From Synergistes jonesii (GTDB lineage: Bacteria; Synergistota; Synergistia; Synergistales; Synergistaceae), in NCBI RefSeq assembly GCF_000712295.1, contig NZ_JMKI01000006.1, forward strand, positions 115,176 through 179,175: a stretch of 64,000 nucleotides of DNA, given 5' to 3'. This document shows positions 26,194 through 33,890 of this stretch, piece after piece. Position numbers and translations under genes: made by a program. The first letter of the stretch is position 1; each line of letters starts with the position of its first letter. Under the pieces are notes generated by a model. That model did no database searches. It was not told the origin of the DNA and was given only the letters and a program-made list of their open reading frames with translations.

Positions 26194-26487
26194 CGCTTCC
26201 ACTCCCCCTCTGTTTCTCCTTATATTTTCCGCGAACTTCGCGAAAAAATAAATAACTTTCCGACGAAAACAGGGCGCTTTGATTTTCCTTTGTTAAGCAA
26301 AAAAAAGATTTTTCCTGCGTTTTTTTCGCAGCTTTCGATAGCGGACGCTTTGCAGCGGCTTGTCGAGGGTGCGAAAGCCGCCATTCGTCCGGCCTCCTTC
26401 ATTTCAAAGGCGGACTTTTTGATTTACCGCCGATTGAAAGTCGCGCGGATTGCGGTTAACATTATCGTAGAAAGCGGGGCGGTGCGC
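26194..26487. other. Intergenic region between divergent genes
   Basis: About 290 bases with no convincing gene. It is more AT-rich than its surroundings and must hold promoters for both neighbours. An open + frame crosses it, but its translation is unlike any protein and lacks a ribosome site. I could not identify promoter boxes with confidence. Confidence 0.5.
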
Positions 26488-26952
26488 GTGTGCAAAATCT
26501 ATAACCTTGACTCGACGGACAAAAAAATACTTATCGAGCTTGCGCGCAACGGGCGCAGCACTTACAAGGAGATCGGCGACCTCGTCGGCATGACGCGCCC
26601 CGCGGTGCGCGAGCGCATACTGCGCATGGAGGAGGCCGGCGTTATAACCGGCTACAGGGCCGAGGTGAACAGCGACGCGCTCGGCCGCGCGCTGCACGTT
26701 ATGATAAATTTCAAATTCAACACCGACAGGAAGTATGAGAAGAAGCCGAACGACGTTTTGATTCCGGTTCTGCGCGCCTGCCCGGACGTGCTGCGCTTCT
26801 GGGAGATATACGGGGAGCTCGACTTTTTGATAGAGGCCGCCTTCTCGTCGAAGGACGCGATGCACGCCTTCCTCGACGAGCTGCGCGATTACGGCTTCGT
26901 GCGCTCCCACCTCATCGCGATGACGGAGAGCGCGGCGCCGGTGCGCGAGTGA
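26488..26952 (+). CDS. Lrp/AsnC family transcriptional regulator
   Basis: About 154 residues, the usual length. The N-terminal helix-turn-helix reads LDSTDKKILIELARNGRSTYKEIG with MTRPAVRERILRMEEAGVI. The C-terminal ligand-binding (RAM) domain carries the family pattern through to LRDYGFVRS. I chose the GTG at 26488, eight bases after GCGGGG. A GTG at 26482 is also possible. The open frame extends much further upstream, but that part is not protein-like. It may control amino-acid genes nearby. Targets are not visible. Confidence 0.85.
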   Translation: MCKIYNLDSTDKKILIELARNGRSTYKEIGDLVGMTRPAVRERILRMEEAGVITGYRAEVNSDALGRALHVMINFKFNTDRKYEKKPNDVLIPVLRACPDVLRFWEIYGELDFLIEAAFSSKDAMHAFLDELRDYGFVRSHLIAMTESAAPVRE

Positions 26953-26991
26953 GCGCGCATTGCGCCCGAACGCTTTTTACGGGAAAATTTT

Positions 26992-27627
26992 TTATTTTTT
27001 CGCCGGGTCCGTCAGCTCCGCTATCGTGCCTCCGGCTATCTGCCAGAGAAAGAGGCTCGCCGCGGTGCCGCAAGGCGAGTAGCGCTTTTTGTACTTCGCG
27101 AACAATTCCTTCGTTATCTCCTTGTGACGGTAGAGCATCCTCATGCCGCGGCGTATGCCGAAGTCGCCGAAGCTGACTACGTCGCGCCGCCCGAGCGAGA
27201 AAATCAAAAGCATCTCCGCCGTCCAGAGGCCGACGCCGCGCAAAGCGCGGAGCTCTGCGATCACCGCGTCGTCGTCCATAGAAGAAAAACGTGCGTCGCC
27301 GAACTCCCCGCGAGCCGCCCTTTCCGCGAGCTCCGTTATATATTCGGCCTTCCTGAGCGACAGCCCGCAGCCGCGGAGCGCGTCGGCCCCCGCCGAGAGC
27401 ACGCTCCGTGGAGAAATCCCCCCGAGCCCCTTCTCCAGCCGAGCGAGTATCGAGCGCTGCGCCGCCGAAGATATCTGCTGCCCGACGATGCTGTGAACGA
27501 GAGCCGCAAATACATCCGGTTCGCTCTCCCGCTCCGGCGGGGCCCCCATCGCTTCGATCGCCCAGGCGAGCCTTTTGTCCCTCTTCTTAAGATAAATTAT
27601 TTCTTCTTCACGAACAGAAAAAGCCAT
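26992..27627 (-). CDS. DNA-3-methyladenine glycosylase, AlkA-like (HhH-GPD)
   Basis: A 211-residue base-excision repair enzyme. The helix-hairpin-helix is LRALRGVGLWTAEMLLIF and the catalytic aspartate lies in FGDFGIRRG, both near residues 130-165. An N-terminal VHSIVGQQISSAAQRSI segment is typical of the family. It lacks the N-terminal domain of E. coli AlkA, as many bacterial homologues do. It is the last chromosomal gene before the prophage. Confidence 0.88.
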   Translation of the reverse strand: MAFSVREEEIIYLKKRDKRLAWAIEAMGAPPERESEPDVFAALVHSIVGQQISSAAQRSILARLEKGLGGISPRSVLSAGADALRGCGLSLRKAEYITELAERAARGEFGDARFSSMDDDAVIAELRALRGVGLWTAEMLLIFSLGRRDVVSFGDFGIRRGMRMLYRHKEITKELFAKYKKRYSPCGTAASLFLWQIAGGTIAELTDPAKK

Positions 27628-27712
27628 TCACGCGCCTCCGCTCTTTGATAAAAAGATTATACCAGCCGCCGCCGGAACGGCAAAAGCGCGCCGCGAAGAA
27701 AAATGCGGAAGA

Positions 27713-27746
27713 ATAAAAAACACCGGCGCGAAAAACCGCGCCGGCG
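27713..27746 (-). terminator. Terminator of the interrupted tRNA-Ala gene
   Basis: Read on the minus strand, GC-rich arms (about ten pairs with a TTTTT-containing loop) are followed by GTTTTTTATT. It lies a few bases after the CCA end of the tRNA remnant, so it is probably the original terminator of the host tRNA transcript, now cut off from it by the prophage. Confidence 0.75.
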
Positions 27747-27757
27747 CTTAATCTTCA

Positions 27758-27802
27758 TGGTGGAGATAAGGGGATTCGAACCCCTGACCTCTTGAATGCC
27801 AT
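27758..27802 (-). other. Prophage attachment site: 3' part of tRNA-Ala(GGC)
   Basis: On the minus strand these 45 bases read from the anticodon loop (ATGGCAT, anticodon GGC) through the T arm (GGTTCGAATCC) to the acceptor stem and CCA, exactly as in bacterial tRNA-Ala(GGC). The 5' half is missing: the bases beyond 27802 do not complete the anticodon stem. The integrase gene lies 160 bases away. This is the expected product of tyrosine-integrase insertion into a tRNA 3' end. The restored whole tRNA should lie at the other prophage end, on the minus strand, beyond position 64000. Confidence 0.88.
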
Positions 27803-27965
27803 TTGCAAGAAACATAAAAAACAGATTGGATTAAACGGATATATGATTACTATTACTGGATTGTTGTGTTGCAACTTAGGATAAAAAAGATTAAATCTCT
27901 CTAAAGAGGGTAGAAAATACGGTAGAAATATTTTTATTATATGTAAACTGATTGTATGCTTTTCG
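27803..27965. other. AT-rich spacer between att site and integrase
   Basis: About 160 AT-rich bases with no gene. GGTAGAAAATA (27909-27919) is followed at once by GGTAGAAATAT (27921-27931), a direct repeat that could be integrase arm-binding sites. That role is a guess from position. Confidence 0.35.
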
Positions 27966-29246
27966 TTATCCTTTTGTTGCATGTCTTGGGTGCTGAAAAA
28001 GCGTATCCATGACTGTGGCGGGGCGCTCCTGCATATCTTCGAGGACATGTTGATAGACGTCCCGTGTGAATGAACTGCGAGAGTGGCGCAGTGTTCGCGA
28101 AACGATTTTAACATCAACGTTTGCTTGTAACATCATCGTGGCGGCTGTATGACGTAGGTCGTGAATACGCAACAACGGCAGGTCGTCAGGAATTTTTTCA
28201 TCGTTCTGTGTGTCCGCGGCGTCTATGCCTTCGGCTTTTCTGCGTTTCTCTGCCAATTCGGCATTATATTTTTTCAAAATCTTGTGAAATTTCTTATATA
28301 CGAAGTCAGGATCGAAAGGCGTTCCATCCTCCCATGAACACACAAAATCTAAATCTTTATAGGCATCTCCCATCTGAATCTTGTTTAATTCCTGTTCCTG
28401 CTTTATCTCTATCATTTCGCACACTACAAAATCCGGCAGCATGATGGAATTTTCACTTTCGTCTGTTTTTGTGGGACCGAGCGCCAGAACCGTAGAGGCG
28501 GACTCGTTTTTAACACTGTCCCACAGAGGTATATGCTCGGAGCCTGGCGGCATTGCGCGGGCATATCTCATAGGTAGGCGGTCGAGACTGTGGCGGATAT
28601 ATGCCCGCTTTCCTTCTATATCAACATCCTGCCAGCGCAGCCCGCATATTTCCCCTCGCCGAAGTCCGCACAATGCGCCAAGAAGAATACAAATATATAT
28701 TTCAGCGCCTTGCATCAGGTCGAGTATCCTTTGCGCCTGTTCCAGAGTGTAGGCACCGCTTTTAGGTTTGTTTTTTCTCGGAGATGGCACCGCTTTGCAG
28801 GGATTCCGAGTAATCAGCTTATATTCCGTTACTGCATCCTCCAAGGCGGCGTTTAATACTGCATAGTGATTATGTGCCGTTGTTGGTTTTACCCTCAGCT
28901 TGACGGAGTCGAAATACTTACGGATATTGATTGGTGTCAGGCGGTTCAGCGAAATATCGCCAAGCAAATCGGTGATTGATAGAATCGCGTAGCGATAATT
29001 TTCATAAGTAGATGGGCGCCTGTTAGGACGAACAATACCGTCAAGCCACTGATTCAAATATTCGCGCACAGTGATTTTTTTCGGTATGGAAACGTCGCCG
29101 CGCTCCAAGTCCGTACGAAACTGTCGCTCAAGACGTTCAGCCTCTTTTTGCGACGAGCCGGCCTTGATCCACTTCTTGCGCGCGACGTTGAACTCGTCGC
29201 GGTAGTAGATTACGGCGTAATATTCGTTGCCTTTTTTTGTGATCAT
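27966..29246 (-). CDS. int: Phage integrase, tyrosine recombinase
   Basis: About 426 residues. An N-terminal arm-binding-like domain (about 1-55) is followed by a SAM-like core-binding domain (about 60-150) and the catalytic domain. Catalytic residues: Arg near 197 in GLRRGEI, His-x-x-Arg in HDLRHTAA near 370, His in LRHSRSSFT, and Tyr in RDVYQHV. The GH motif is RH here. The ATG at 29246 follows AGAGGGG by eight bases; the TTG before it is less likely. It lies next to the tRNA remnant and ends the leftward operon. An insertion of about 30 charged residues precedes HDLRH. Confidence 0.93.
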   Translation of the reverse strand: MITKKGNEYYAVIYYRDEFNVARKKWIKAGSSQKEAERLERQFRTDLERGDVSIPKKITVREYLNQWLDGIVRPNRRPSTYENYRYAILSITDLLGDISLNRLTPINIRKYFDSVKLRVKPTTAHNHYAVLNAALEDAVTEYKLITRNPCKAVPSPRKNKPKSGAYTLEQAQRILDLMQGAEIYICILLGALCGLRRGEICGLRWQDVDIEGKRAYIRHSLDRLPMRYARAMPPGSEHIPLWDSVKNESASTVLALGPTKTDESENSIMLPDFVVCEMIEIKQEQELNKIQMGDAYKDLDFVCSWEDGTPFDPDFVYKKFHKILKKYNAELAEKRRKAEGIDAADTQNDEKIPDDLPLLRIHDLRHTAATMMLQANVDVKIVSRTLRHSRSSFTRDVYQHVLEDMQERPATVMDTLFQHPRHATKG

Positions 29247-29306
29247 CAAGGTATCCCCTCTCTGTCAACATTCCCATCCATAGCCGTAGCCTCAGGGGCA
29301 TAGTCC

Positions 29307-30122
29307 TTACTTGTCGTTTTCTTTGTCGGAGGAACGCAACGCACGTTTTTCTTCTTTCTTTTTGCGCGATTCCAGCTGTTTTATGCTCTCTTTGGGACAT
29401 GGCAAATTTTCCGGCATTTCATTGCCGAACTCAGCAATCATCTTCCTGATCTTACTACCGACTTCATAGTGTGTCTGATTTGCATCGCTTTTATTGTCTA
29501 TGTTGTCGCGGCGCAACTTTGCCTCGGTCTGCGTCGCACGGAAAAGGTTTGCCGCCAGCTCTTCACTTCCCATGTTGTCGAGGATATCCTGATTTTTCTT
29601 GAGTCCTTTGCGGCGATGTATATCCTGTTTTTTTAAACCGCCGTACAGCCCCTGATACCCGCAGTTCTGGAAAATCGCATAATCAATCGGTTGGATGACT
29701 CCGGCTTGTTTAGCTGCAGACGCGAGACTTTTATTATGTTCCTTTATCTCCGCGCGGAGCTTCAAGCGGCGTTCGTCTTCTATCTCCTGCCTGCGCGTTT
29801 GAATAGCAAAGTAGGTATGTCCTAATGCTACAGCTTCTTTTCTCGGGTCCGCGCTTTGGACGATTAAGTAACACGCATACCGTGAAAGCAGCACTGACTT
29901 TATTTGTCTTTTCGCTCCTTTAGGGAGTTCTATCATTTCGTCGACGTCGACGAAATGATCCTTTGCGGATTGTCCGCTGTTGGTACATGCCTCTCGTGCT
30001 TTTTCTATGACATCCTCAAAATTGCGGTAGTTGACATATTCTAACGCTCTGGCCAGTTCGCGACTGTTCCAGTATTCTAACCCGTTGGGGTCTTTTTGCT
30101 TAATGCTGTCAAAAATATTCAT
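29307..30122 (-). CDS. dinD: DNA damage-inducible protein D
   Basis: A 271-residue protein matching the DinD family. It opens with a BRO-N/KilA-like region containing LEYWNSRELARALEYVNYRNFEDVI and HFVDVDEMIELPKG, followed by SRYACYLIVQSADPRKEAVALGHTYFA and then charged helices that end in GSEELAANLFRATQTEAK. E. coli DinD is SOS-induced and reported to act on RecA filaments. A role in sensing or damping SOS signals would fit a temperate phage. It is transcribed with int and the SWIM genes. No LexA box was recognised. Confidence 0.85.
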   Translation of the reverse strand: MNIFDSIKQKDPNGLEYWNSRELARALEYVNYRNFEDVIEKAREACTNSGQSAKDHFVDVDEMIELPKGAKRQIKSVLLSRYACYLIVQSADPRKEAVALGHTYFAIQTRRQEIEDERRLKLRAEIKEHNKSLASAAKQAGVIQPIDYAIFQNCGYQGLYGGLKKQDIHRRKGLKKNQDILDNMGSEELAANLFRATQTEAKLRRDNIDNKSDANQTHYEVGSKIRKMIAEFGNEMPENLPCPKESIKQLESRKKKEEKRALRSSDKENDK

Positions 30123-30182
30123 TTGACGATGCTCCTTATATCAGTCGTTTGTGCCAACGCTCGTACCTCCCTCTTGCCTCAA

Positions 30183-30635
30183 CTACACGACCGGTTCAGC
30201 CGTTTCTTCTTTCCCTTTATCTCTTCTTAATTTAATAATCTTGTCTATCTCTTTATAAAAATCACGCTCTGGAATAAATTCCCAGTACTTTGCAATTAAG
30301 AGAAGGCTCTTTCGTGCCTCTTCCATAATGTATCGCTCTTTATCTGATAAATCCGGTATTATACTGCAAAGATCGCATAAGTCTAATTCATGCGCAAGTC
30401 TGTACATGTGTTTACAGGGCTTATTAGCATTACTTCCACTTATAATCCAATCAGGACAATTGCATGATGTTAAGGTTGTATAGTATGGTGTTTTTCCGCT
30501 TCCTTTGAAAATTCCTGTTTGGTTCTCCCTATCTATTTTGAGAGGTATATACTTCTTGTCCAGCGCTTTGCGTATGCGTGAGACGCTTTCATATACTTCA
30601 ATATAGTTGAGACCTTCAAAAATGTTGTCTTTCAT
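30183..30635 (-). CDS. SWIM zinc-finger protein, 150 residues
   Basis: I do not recognise the whole protein. Its middle has SCNCPDW followed 13 residues after the second Cys by CKH, the CxC-xn-CxH pattern of the SWIM zinc finger, which binds DNA or protein. Flanking regions are mostly charged helices. The start overlaps the last 20 bases of the other SWIM gene upstream, so the two are translationally coupled and probably work together. It lies in the lysogeny operon, a place where phages often carry accessory or exclusion genes. Confidence 0.6.
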   Translation of the reverse strand: MKDNIFEGLNYIEVYESVSRIRKALDKKYIPLKIDRENQTGIFKGSGKTPYYTTLTSCNCPDWIISGSNANKPCKHMYRLAHELDLCDLCSIIPDLSDKERYIMEEARKSLLLIAKYWEFIPERDFYKEIDKIIKLRRDKGKEETAEPVV

Positions 30636-31521
30636 TTTTGTTACCCGTAATTAATAAGTATATAAAATTCCCCACAGGAAGAGAGCTAAATGATGGAGTA
30701 TGCGAGGAAGATTCTTTGCTAATTTTAAACTCTATAATCTGTGTAGTGGCATCTCCCGGAATCCGCTCTTGAACATTAAGAACCTGTACATAGTGCCTAT
30801 CCGATGTAAAAAAGACATCACCTACAGAAAATGCGAAATTACTTGATTGGAACCGAGCTAAATATCTATAAATTATCGGTTTTTGGGCGTTATCTCTCTT
30901 AGCTTGTTTTGTTCTCTCTTGTGCGTTAAGTCCAAGAGGTGTCGCCATGCAGGGGCGTGGTTCGTAATACCAGCCAGACTCTTCGCTGCGCTCAGGCAAG
31001 AAAAGCGGCAGCGGCAAGGACCTTTTGTTATTCTTGTTGAGGAGTGACTTAAGTACGCGGAGATAATTTTTTATTTTTTCACCGCTGCCAAGAACGATGC
31101 CGGAAGACATTACAAGATGAGATAGAGATAGGTGTTGTTTCGTTATATCTGACTTAAGATTTGTATCTTTTGTGGACTTGCTTTTGTCGTAGTAGTCACA
31201 GATAGCTTCATATATATCTGTAGATAGACATTTTTGGTAAACATCGAAAATATCTTTTCGCTGATTCTCATCTTCCTGATCACGTAACAAATATACATCA
31301 CCGCCAATTGCATGGAGAACGTGATCGCAAATTTCTTGTTTTTTGCCCTTTTCGCAAGTGCATGAGAATTGCAGACGGCCAAGTTCATTTATCTCTGCTG
31401 TTACTGCACAGGGCACATACTCCAAACGCGCAGGATCTTCTCGTCTTTCTATATGTTTTACGTTCAGCGTTATTTTCCAATTGCCATTGTTCTCAAAGAG
31501 CGTTTTTTGTCCTTTTTGCAT
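30616..31521 (-). CDS. SWIM-like zinc-finger protein, 301 residues
   Basis: Unrecognised as a whole. Near residue 54 is FSCTCEKGKKQEICDHVLHA, a CxC-x8-CxH SWIM pattern. The remainder (about 80-301) is a mix of helices and a C-terminal beta-rich part with no motif I know. AGGAGG lies seven bases before the ATG. It is the first gene after the repressor gene in the leftward operon, and its 3' end overlaps the second SWIM gene. Two different SWIM proteins side by side is unusual. Function unknown. Confidence 0.6.
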   Translation of the reverse strand: MQKGQKTLFENNGNWKITLNVKHIERREDPARLEYVPCAVTAEINELGRLQFSCTCEKGKKQEICDHVLHAIGGDVYLLRDQEDENQRKDIFDVYQKCLSTDIYEAICDYYDKSKSTKDTNLKSDITKQHLSLSHLVMSSGIVLGSGEKIKNYLRVLKSLLNKNNKRSLPLPLFLPERSEESGWYYEPRPCMATPLGLNAQERTKQAKRDNAQKPIIYRYLARFQSSNFAFSVGDVFFTSDRHYVQVLNVQERIPGDATTQIIEFKISKESSSHTPSFSSLPVGNFIYLLITGNKNERQHF

Positions 31522-31585
31522 TTACGTACCTCCTGGACATTGTAGATAATGCCGCTTTTACGATTTCATACGCTGACACAAATAT

Positions 31586-32350
31586 TTAAGGCCTATGATC
31601 CACAGTGCCCTGCACGCCTACGACTTTGCCGATTATTCGGACATATTCATATTCAAGGTCTTCCTTATCTGCCTTTATCATTTGTCCGTTGGAAGCGTGC
31701 AGTTCATAGCCTCCGCCCTTGGGATAGACTTTTTTTATAACAGGGTTGCCGCCGATTTCGACAAGACAAACGGCGCCGGCCGTTATCCATTGTGCGGGAT
31801 TGACGACCACCCAGCTGTCGGGAGGCACGCCATAATCCACCATACTGCTGCCGTCAACTTTATATGCGCGCGGAGGTTTTGCGGCATCGATGTCTCCAAG
31901 CAGGCACGATACTATTGGCTCATAGCCTTCCGCCGCAGCATCGTCGTCAAGATAGGTTGTATGGCCAGAGCCGCCGCAGTGCGGGCTGTACTGCTCGGAA
32001 ACGCGAGGTACGAGAATTATATCGGGGCCGATACCCACAAGTCCGCCAGGGAGTTTTTTATAAACGGATGGGTACTCCGTGTCCTTTCCAATGACCGAGC
32101 CACCGTCGAACTTCATCGTTCCGTCCAGCCTCAGAATTGGGCGCGGGTCGTCGGTCTCGCCCATCAGGTAGGCGACGCTGGTATTAAGAGTTGTCGCAAG
32201 GCTGTTAATTGTTTCGATTCCAGGCTCTCTTTTCCCCGCTTCCCATCTTGATACGGTTCCGCTGGCAACATTTAACAAGGAACACAACTCGTTGCTTGTT
32301 ATGCCTTGTTTCTCCCTTATTTCTCGCAACCGCTCTCCAAAGCTATTCAT
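31586..32350 (-). CDS. Phage repressor (XRE helix-turn-helix plus S24 peptidase)
   Basis: About 254 residues. The N-terminal XRE domain (FGERLREIREKQGITSNELC … VSRWEAGKREPG) binds operators. The C-terminal LexA/CI-like S24 domain has the nucleophile Ser in VDGSSMVDYG and the general-base Lys in NPVIKKVYP, so RecA-stimulated self-cleavage is expected. I choose the ATG at 32350. An upstream ATG at 32374 would start inside the operator palindrome 32360-32374, and the AAAGAGG there lies upstream of 32350. It is divergent from a Cro-like gene across three matching operators. Confidence 0.9.
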   Translation of the reverse strand: MNSFGERLREIREKQGITSNELCSLLNVASGTVSRWEAGKREPGIETINSLATTLNTSVAYLMGETDDPRPILRLDGTMKFDGGSVIGKDTEYPSVYKKLPGGLVGIGPDIILVPRVSEQYSPHCGGSGHTTYLDDDAAAEGYEPIVSCLLGDIDAAKPPRAYKVDGSSMVDYGVPPDSWVVVNPAQWITAGAVCLVEIGGNPVIKKVYPKGGGYELHASNGQMIKADKEDLEYEYVRIIGKVVGVQGTVDHRP

Positions 32351-32359
32351 GTTTAAATT

Positions 32360-32374
32360 ATGCCTCTTTGGCAT
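32360..32374. promoter_or_regulatory. Operator O1
   Basis: A perfect palindrome ATGCC-TCTTT-GGCAT in the leader of the repressor gene. It shares its half-sites and 5-base spacer with two further sites at 32418 and 32459. Binding here would let the repressor control its own gene. Confidence 0.7.
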
Positions 32375-32417
32375 TGTTAAAGCAACAATTTACAGTAATC
32401 AATCTGGCATCATTAAA

Positions 32418-32432
32418 ATGCCATAAGGGCAT
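32418..32432. promoter_or_regulatory. Operator O2
   Basis: ATGCC-ATAAG-GGCAT, a perfect copy of the half-sites with the same spacing. It is the middle of the three sites. An extra GGCAT half-site lies at 32406-32410. Confidence 0.72.
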
Positions 32433-32458
32433 TTTGGGTCCTTAGACCTATTGCAATA

Positions 32459-32473
32459 ATGCCAAATAGGCAG
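32459..32473. promoter_or_regulatory. Operator O3
   Basis: ATGCC-AAATA-GGCAG, one mismatch from the palindrome of the other two. It is nearest to the Cro-like gene, 33 bases before its start, and so probably overlaps the rightward early promoter. Confidence 0.65.
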
Positions 32474-32505
32474 TATATTTATTGGCAAGGCAAGGGGGTG
32501 ATTAA

Positions 32506-32724
32506 GTGAAATTAAGGGAAATAAGAGAAAATCGAGGGATAAAAGCCTCGGTTCTTGCGGCCAAAATGGCAGTAGATGTAACAACAATAACGAGATGGGA
32601 GACTGGTGCGAGGGTGCCTGATGTAAATACGGCATTAAGGTTGGCAGGAATCCTTAACTGCTCTGTTGATGAACTTCTACGCGACGACACAAACCCTACT
32701 CCACCCCAGCCCTTGGAAGCGTAG
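32506..32724 (+). CDS. Cro-like XRE-family regulator
   Basis: A 72-residue helix-turn-helix protein (MKLREIRENRGIKASVLAAK … TTITRWETGARVPDV) without a C-terminal peptidase domain. This is the size and position expected of a Cro-type repressor that opposes the lysogenic repressor. The GTG at 32506 follows AGGGGGTGAT. It is the first rightward gene after the operators. Confidence 0.85.
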   Translation: MKLREIRENRGIKASVLAAKMAVDVTTITRWETGARVPDVNTALRLAGILNCSVDELLRDDTNPTPPQPLEA

Positions 32725-32735
32725 GGGCTGGGGTG
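32702..32735 (+). repeat. GC-rich hairpin at the end of the Cro-like gene
   Basis: CACCCCAGCCC (32702-32712) pairs with GGGCTGGGGTG (32725-32735). The stem spans the stop codon of the Cro-like gene and covers the GTG start of the next one. No T-run follows. It could limit translation of the downstream gene unless ribosomes finish the upstream one. Confidence 0.5.
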
Positions 32736-32921
32736 AGGGATAACCATCTCGAAGAGGCGGAGCGCCTTTCCGATGCCGTTCTCAGGATTTCTTCATGGGG
32801 CTCGGCGATCGGGATCAAGAAAATCATGAGGGATATCGGCAACAACGGCATCGCCAACGATCCCGAACTGAAAGAAGCACTTCTGGAGATACAGATGACA
32901 GCTCGCGAAGCGATGGCGTAG
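32733..32921 (+). CDS. Small early phage protein, unknown
   Basis: A 62-residue, helical, charged protein I do not recognise. The GTG start follows AGGGGCTGGG, which lies in the hairpin described at 32702. Position right after the Cro-like gene suggests an early regulatory role, as with lambda cII-region genes, but it lacks a helix-turn-helix signature. Confidence 0.5.
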   Translation: MRDNHLEEAERLSDAVLRISSWGSAIGIKKIMRDIGNNGIANDPELKEALLEIQMTAREAMA

Positions 32922-32978
32922 TGCTGCAGATGTCGCTGGCAGGACGGGGGCCTTTATTTTGAAAGGAGGGGCAAAAAT

Positions 32979-33221
32979 ATGCCTATACCGATAGCAATTC
33001 ATCGTGACGTGGAGCAACGCATTCCGTTCAGTATCACGTCGTCGGATATTTTGACGGTCTCGGAAGCGGCGGAGCTGCTCAAAATTTCGCCGGACACCGT
33101 CAGGTCTATGTGCGACAGGGGAGAACTACCGCATAGAAAATGCGGTAACCGTCGTCGCTTCCCTGGCTGGCTGCTCATTGAATGGCTCCACGACAGTCAA
33201 ATAAAAAAGGAGGGGGCATAA
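32979..33221 (+). CDS. Excisionase-like helix-turn-helix protein
   Basis: An 80-residue protein with LTVSEAAELLKISPDTVRSMCDRGELPHRKCGNRRRFP, the MerR/excisionase (HTH_17) fold used by AlpA and Xis proteins. It probably bends DNA near att for excision or regulates early genes. AAAGGAGGGG precedes the ATG. The N-terminal 20 residues are outside the fold. Confidence 0.75.
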   Translation: MPIPIAIHRDVEQRIPFSITSSDILTVSEAAELLKISPDTVRSMCDRGELPHRKCGNRRRFPGWLLIEWLHDSQIKKEGA

Positions 33222-33365
33222 ATGCCCGGCGCAATAGCGCAAAGCGCGTTTTTTGCGCAGTGGGTCGCGCCGAACATCGAAGTCGTATACATGGCGTTCT
33301 TCGCGGGGATCGCGGGGCTTGCCTGGGTGGCGGTACAGGCGCTTCGAGAAGCGTGGCGCAGATGA
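33222..33365 (+). CDS. Small membrane protein, 47 residues
   Basis: A short frame, MPGAIAQSAFFAQWVAPNIE then a hydrophobic stretch (VVYMAFFAGIAGLAWVAV) and a basic tail. One membrane span is likely. AAGGAGGGGG precedes the ATG at the usual distance, and the stop overlaps the next start (ATGA), so it is a translated link in the early operon. Function unknown. Confidence 0.6.
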   Translation: MPGAIAQSAFFAQWVAPNIEVVYMAFFAGIAGLAWVAVQALREAWRR

Positions 33366-33538
33366 ACCGCGAACTCATCTGCGGCGACTGCAAGCTCTGG
33401 GACTGCGCCGACCGCGGGTTTTACGGCTCAAACCTGTGCAAATGCAAACAGGACGGAAAGAAGCGCTGGAGGGGCGACTGCGCGGAAGCCTGCGGCTGGT
33501 TCGTCTTTTCGGAAAAACTATTCGGAGAAAGGAATTGA
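33362..33538 (+). CDS. Cysteine-rich small protein, 58 residues
   Basis: Seven cysteines in 58 residues (ICGDC, WDC, LCKC, GDC, EAC) suggest a zinc- or cluster-binding knuckle. The ATG overlaps the stop of the membrane protein gene (ATGA). The open frame begins earlier, but the coupled ATG at 33362 is the likely start. Function unknown. Such knuckles are common in phage early proteins that bind host factors. Confidence 0.6.
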   Translation: MNRELICGDCKLWDCADRGFYGSNLCKCKQDGKKRWRGDCAEACGWFVFSEKLFGERN

Positions 33539-33547
33539 AACTGAAAC

Positions 33548-33880
33548 ATGGAAAAGAAACTGATCAATCTCACGCCGCACGAAATCTGCGTCTACATGGA
33601 CGACGGCGACATTCTGGTCATACCGCCGGATGAGACGCCCGCGCGCTGCGTGGAAAGCTCACAGAAAATCTACGAACTCAACGGCGTCCCCGTGGTGATC
33701 AAAAAATACGGCGACGTCGAAGGGCTGCCGGAAAAAGAGCCGGGGCACGCCTACATCGTCTCCATCATAGTCGCGAACGCCGTCCGCGGGACACGCGGCG
33801 ACGTATACATCACAGCAGACCTCGTCCGCGATGCCTCCGGCCGCGTCGTCGGCTGCCGCTCGTTCGCACAGGTCCAGTGA
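33548..33880 (+). CDS. Conserved phage protein with NLTPHEI start
   Basis: A 110-residue protein opening KLINLTPHEICVYMDDGDILVIPPDE, a pattern I know from small uncharacterised phage and mobile-element proteins. The rest is beta-rich with GHAYIVSIIVANAVRG and a predicted compact fold. No catalytic motif is visible. It lies nine bases after the Cys-rich gene. Function unknown. Confidence 0.6.
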   Translation: MEKKLINLTPHEICVYMDDGDILVIPPDETPARCVESSQKIYELNGVPVVIKKYGDVEGLPEKEPGHAYIVSIIVANAVRGTRGDVYITADLVRDASGRVVGCRSFAQVQ

Positions 33881-33890
33881 GGCAAGCGAA

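Noticed and set aside
25933..26487. Long N-terminal extension of the Lrp/AsnC frame
   Set aside because: The frame is open upstream, but the translation is low-complexity and unlike the family. It lies opposite a minus-strand gene and would double the normal protein size. A GTG with ribosome site at 26488 gives the expected length.
27758..27830. Complete tRNA-Ala gene
   Set aside because: The 5' half is absent. Only the anticodon loop to CCA end is present, so it is an attachment remnant.
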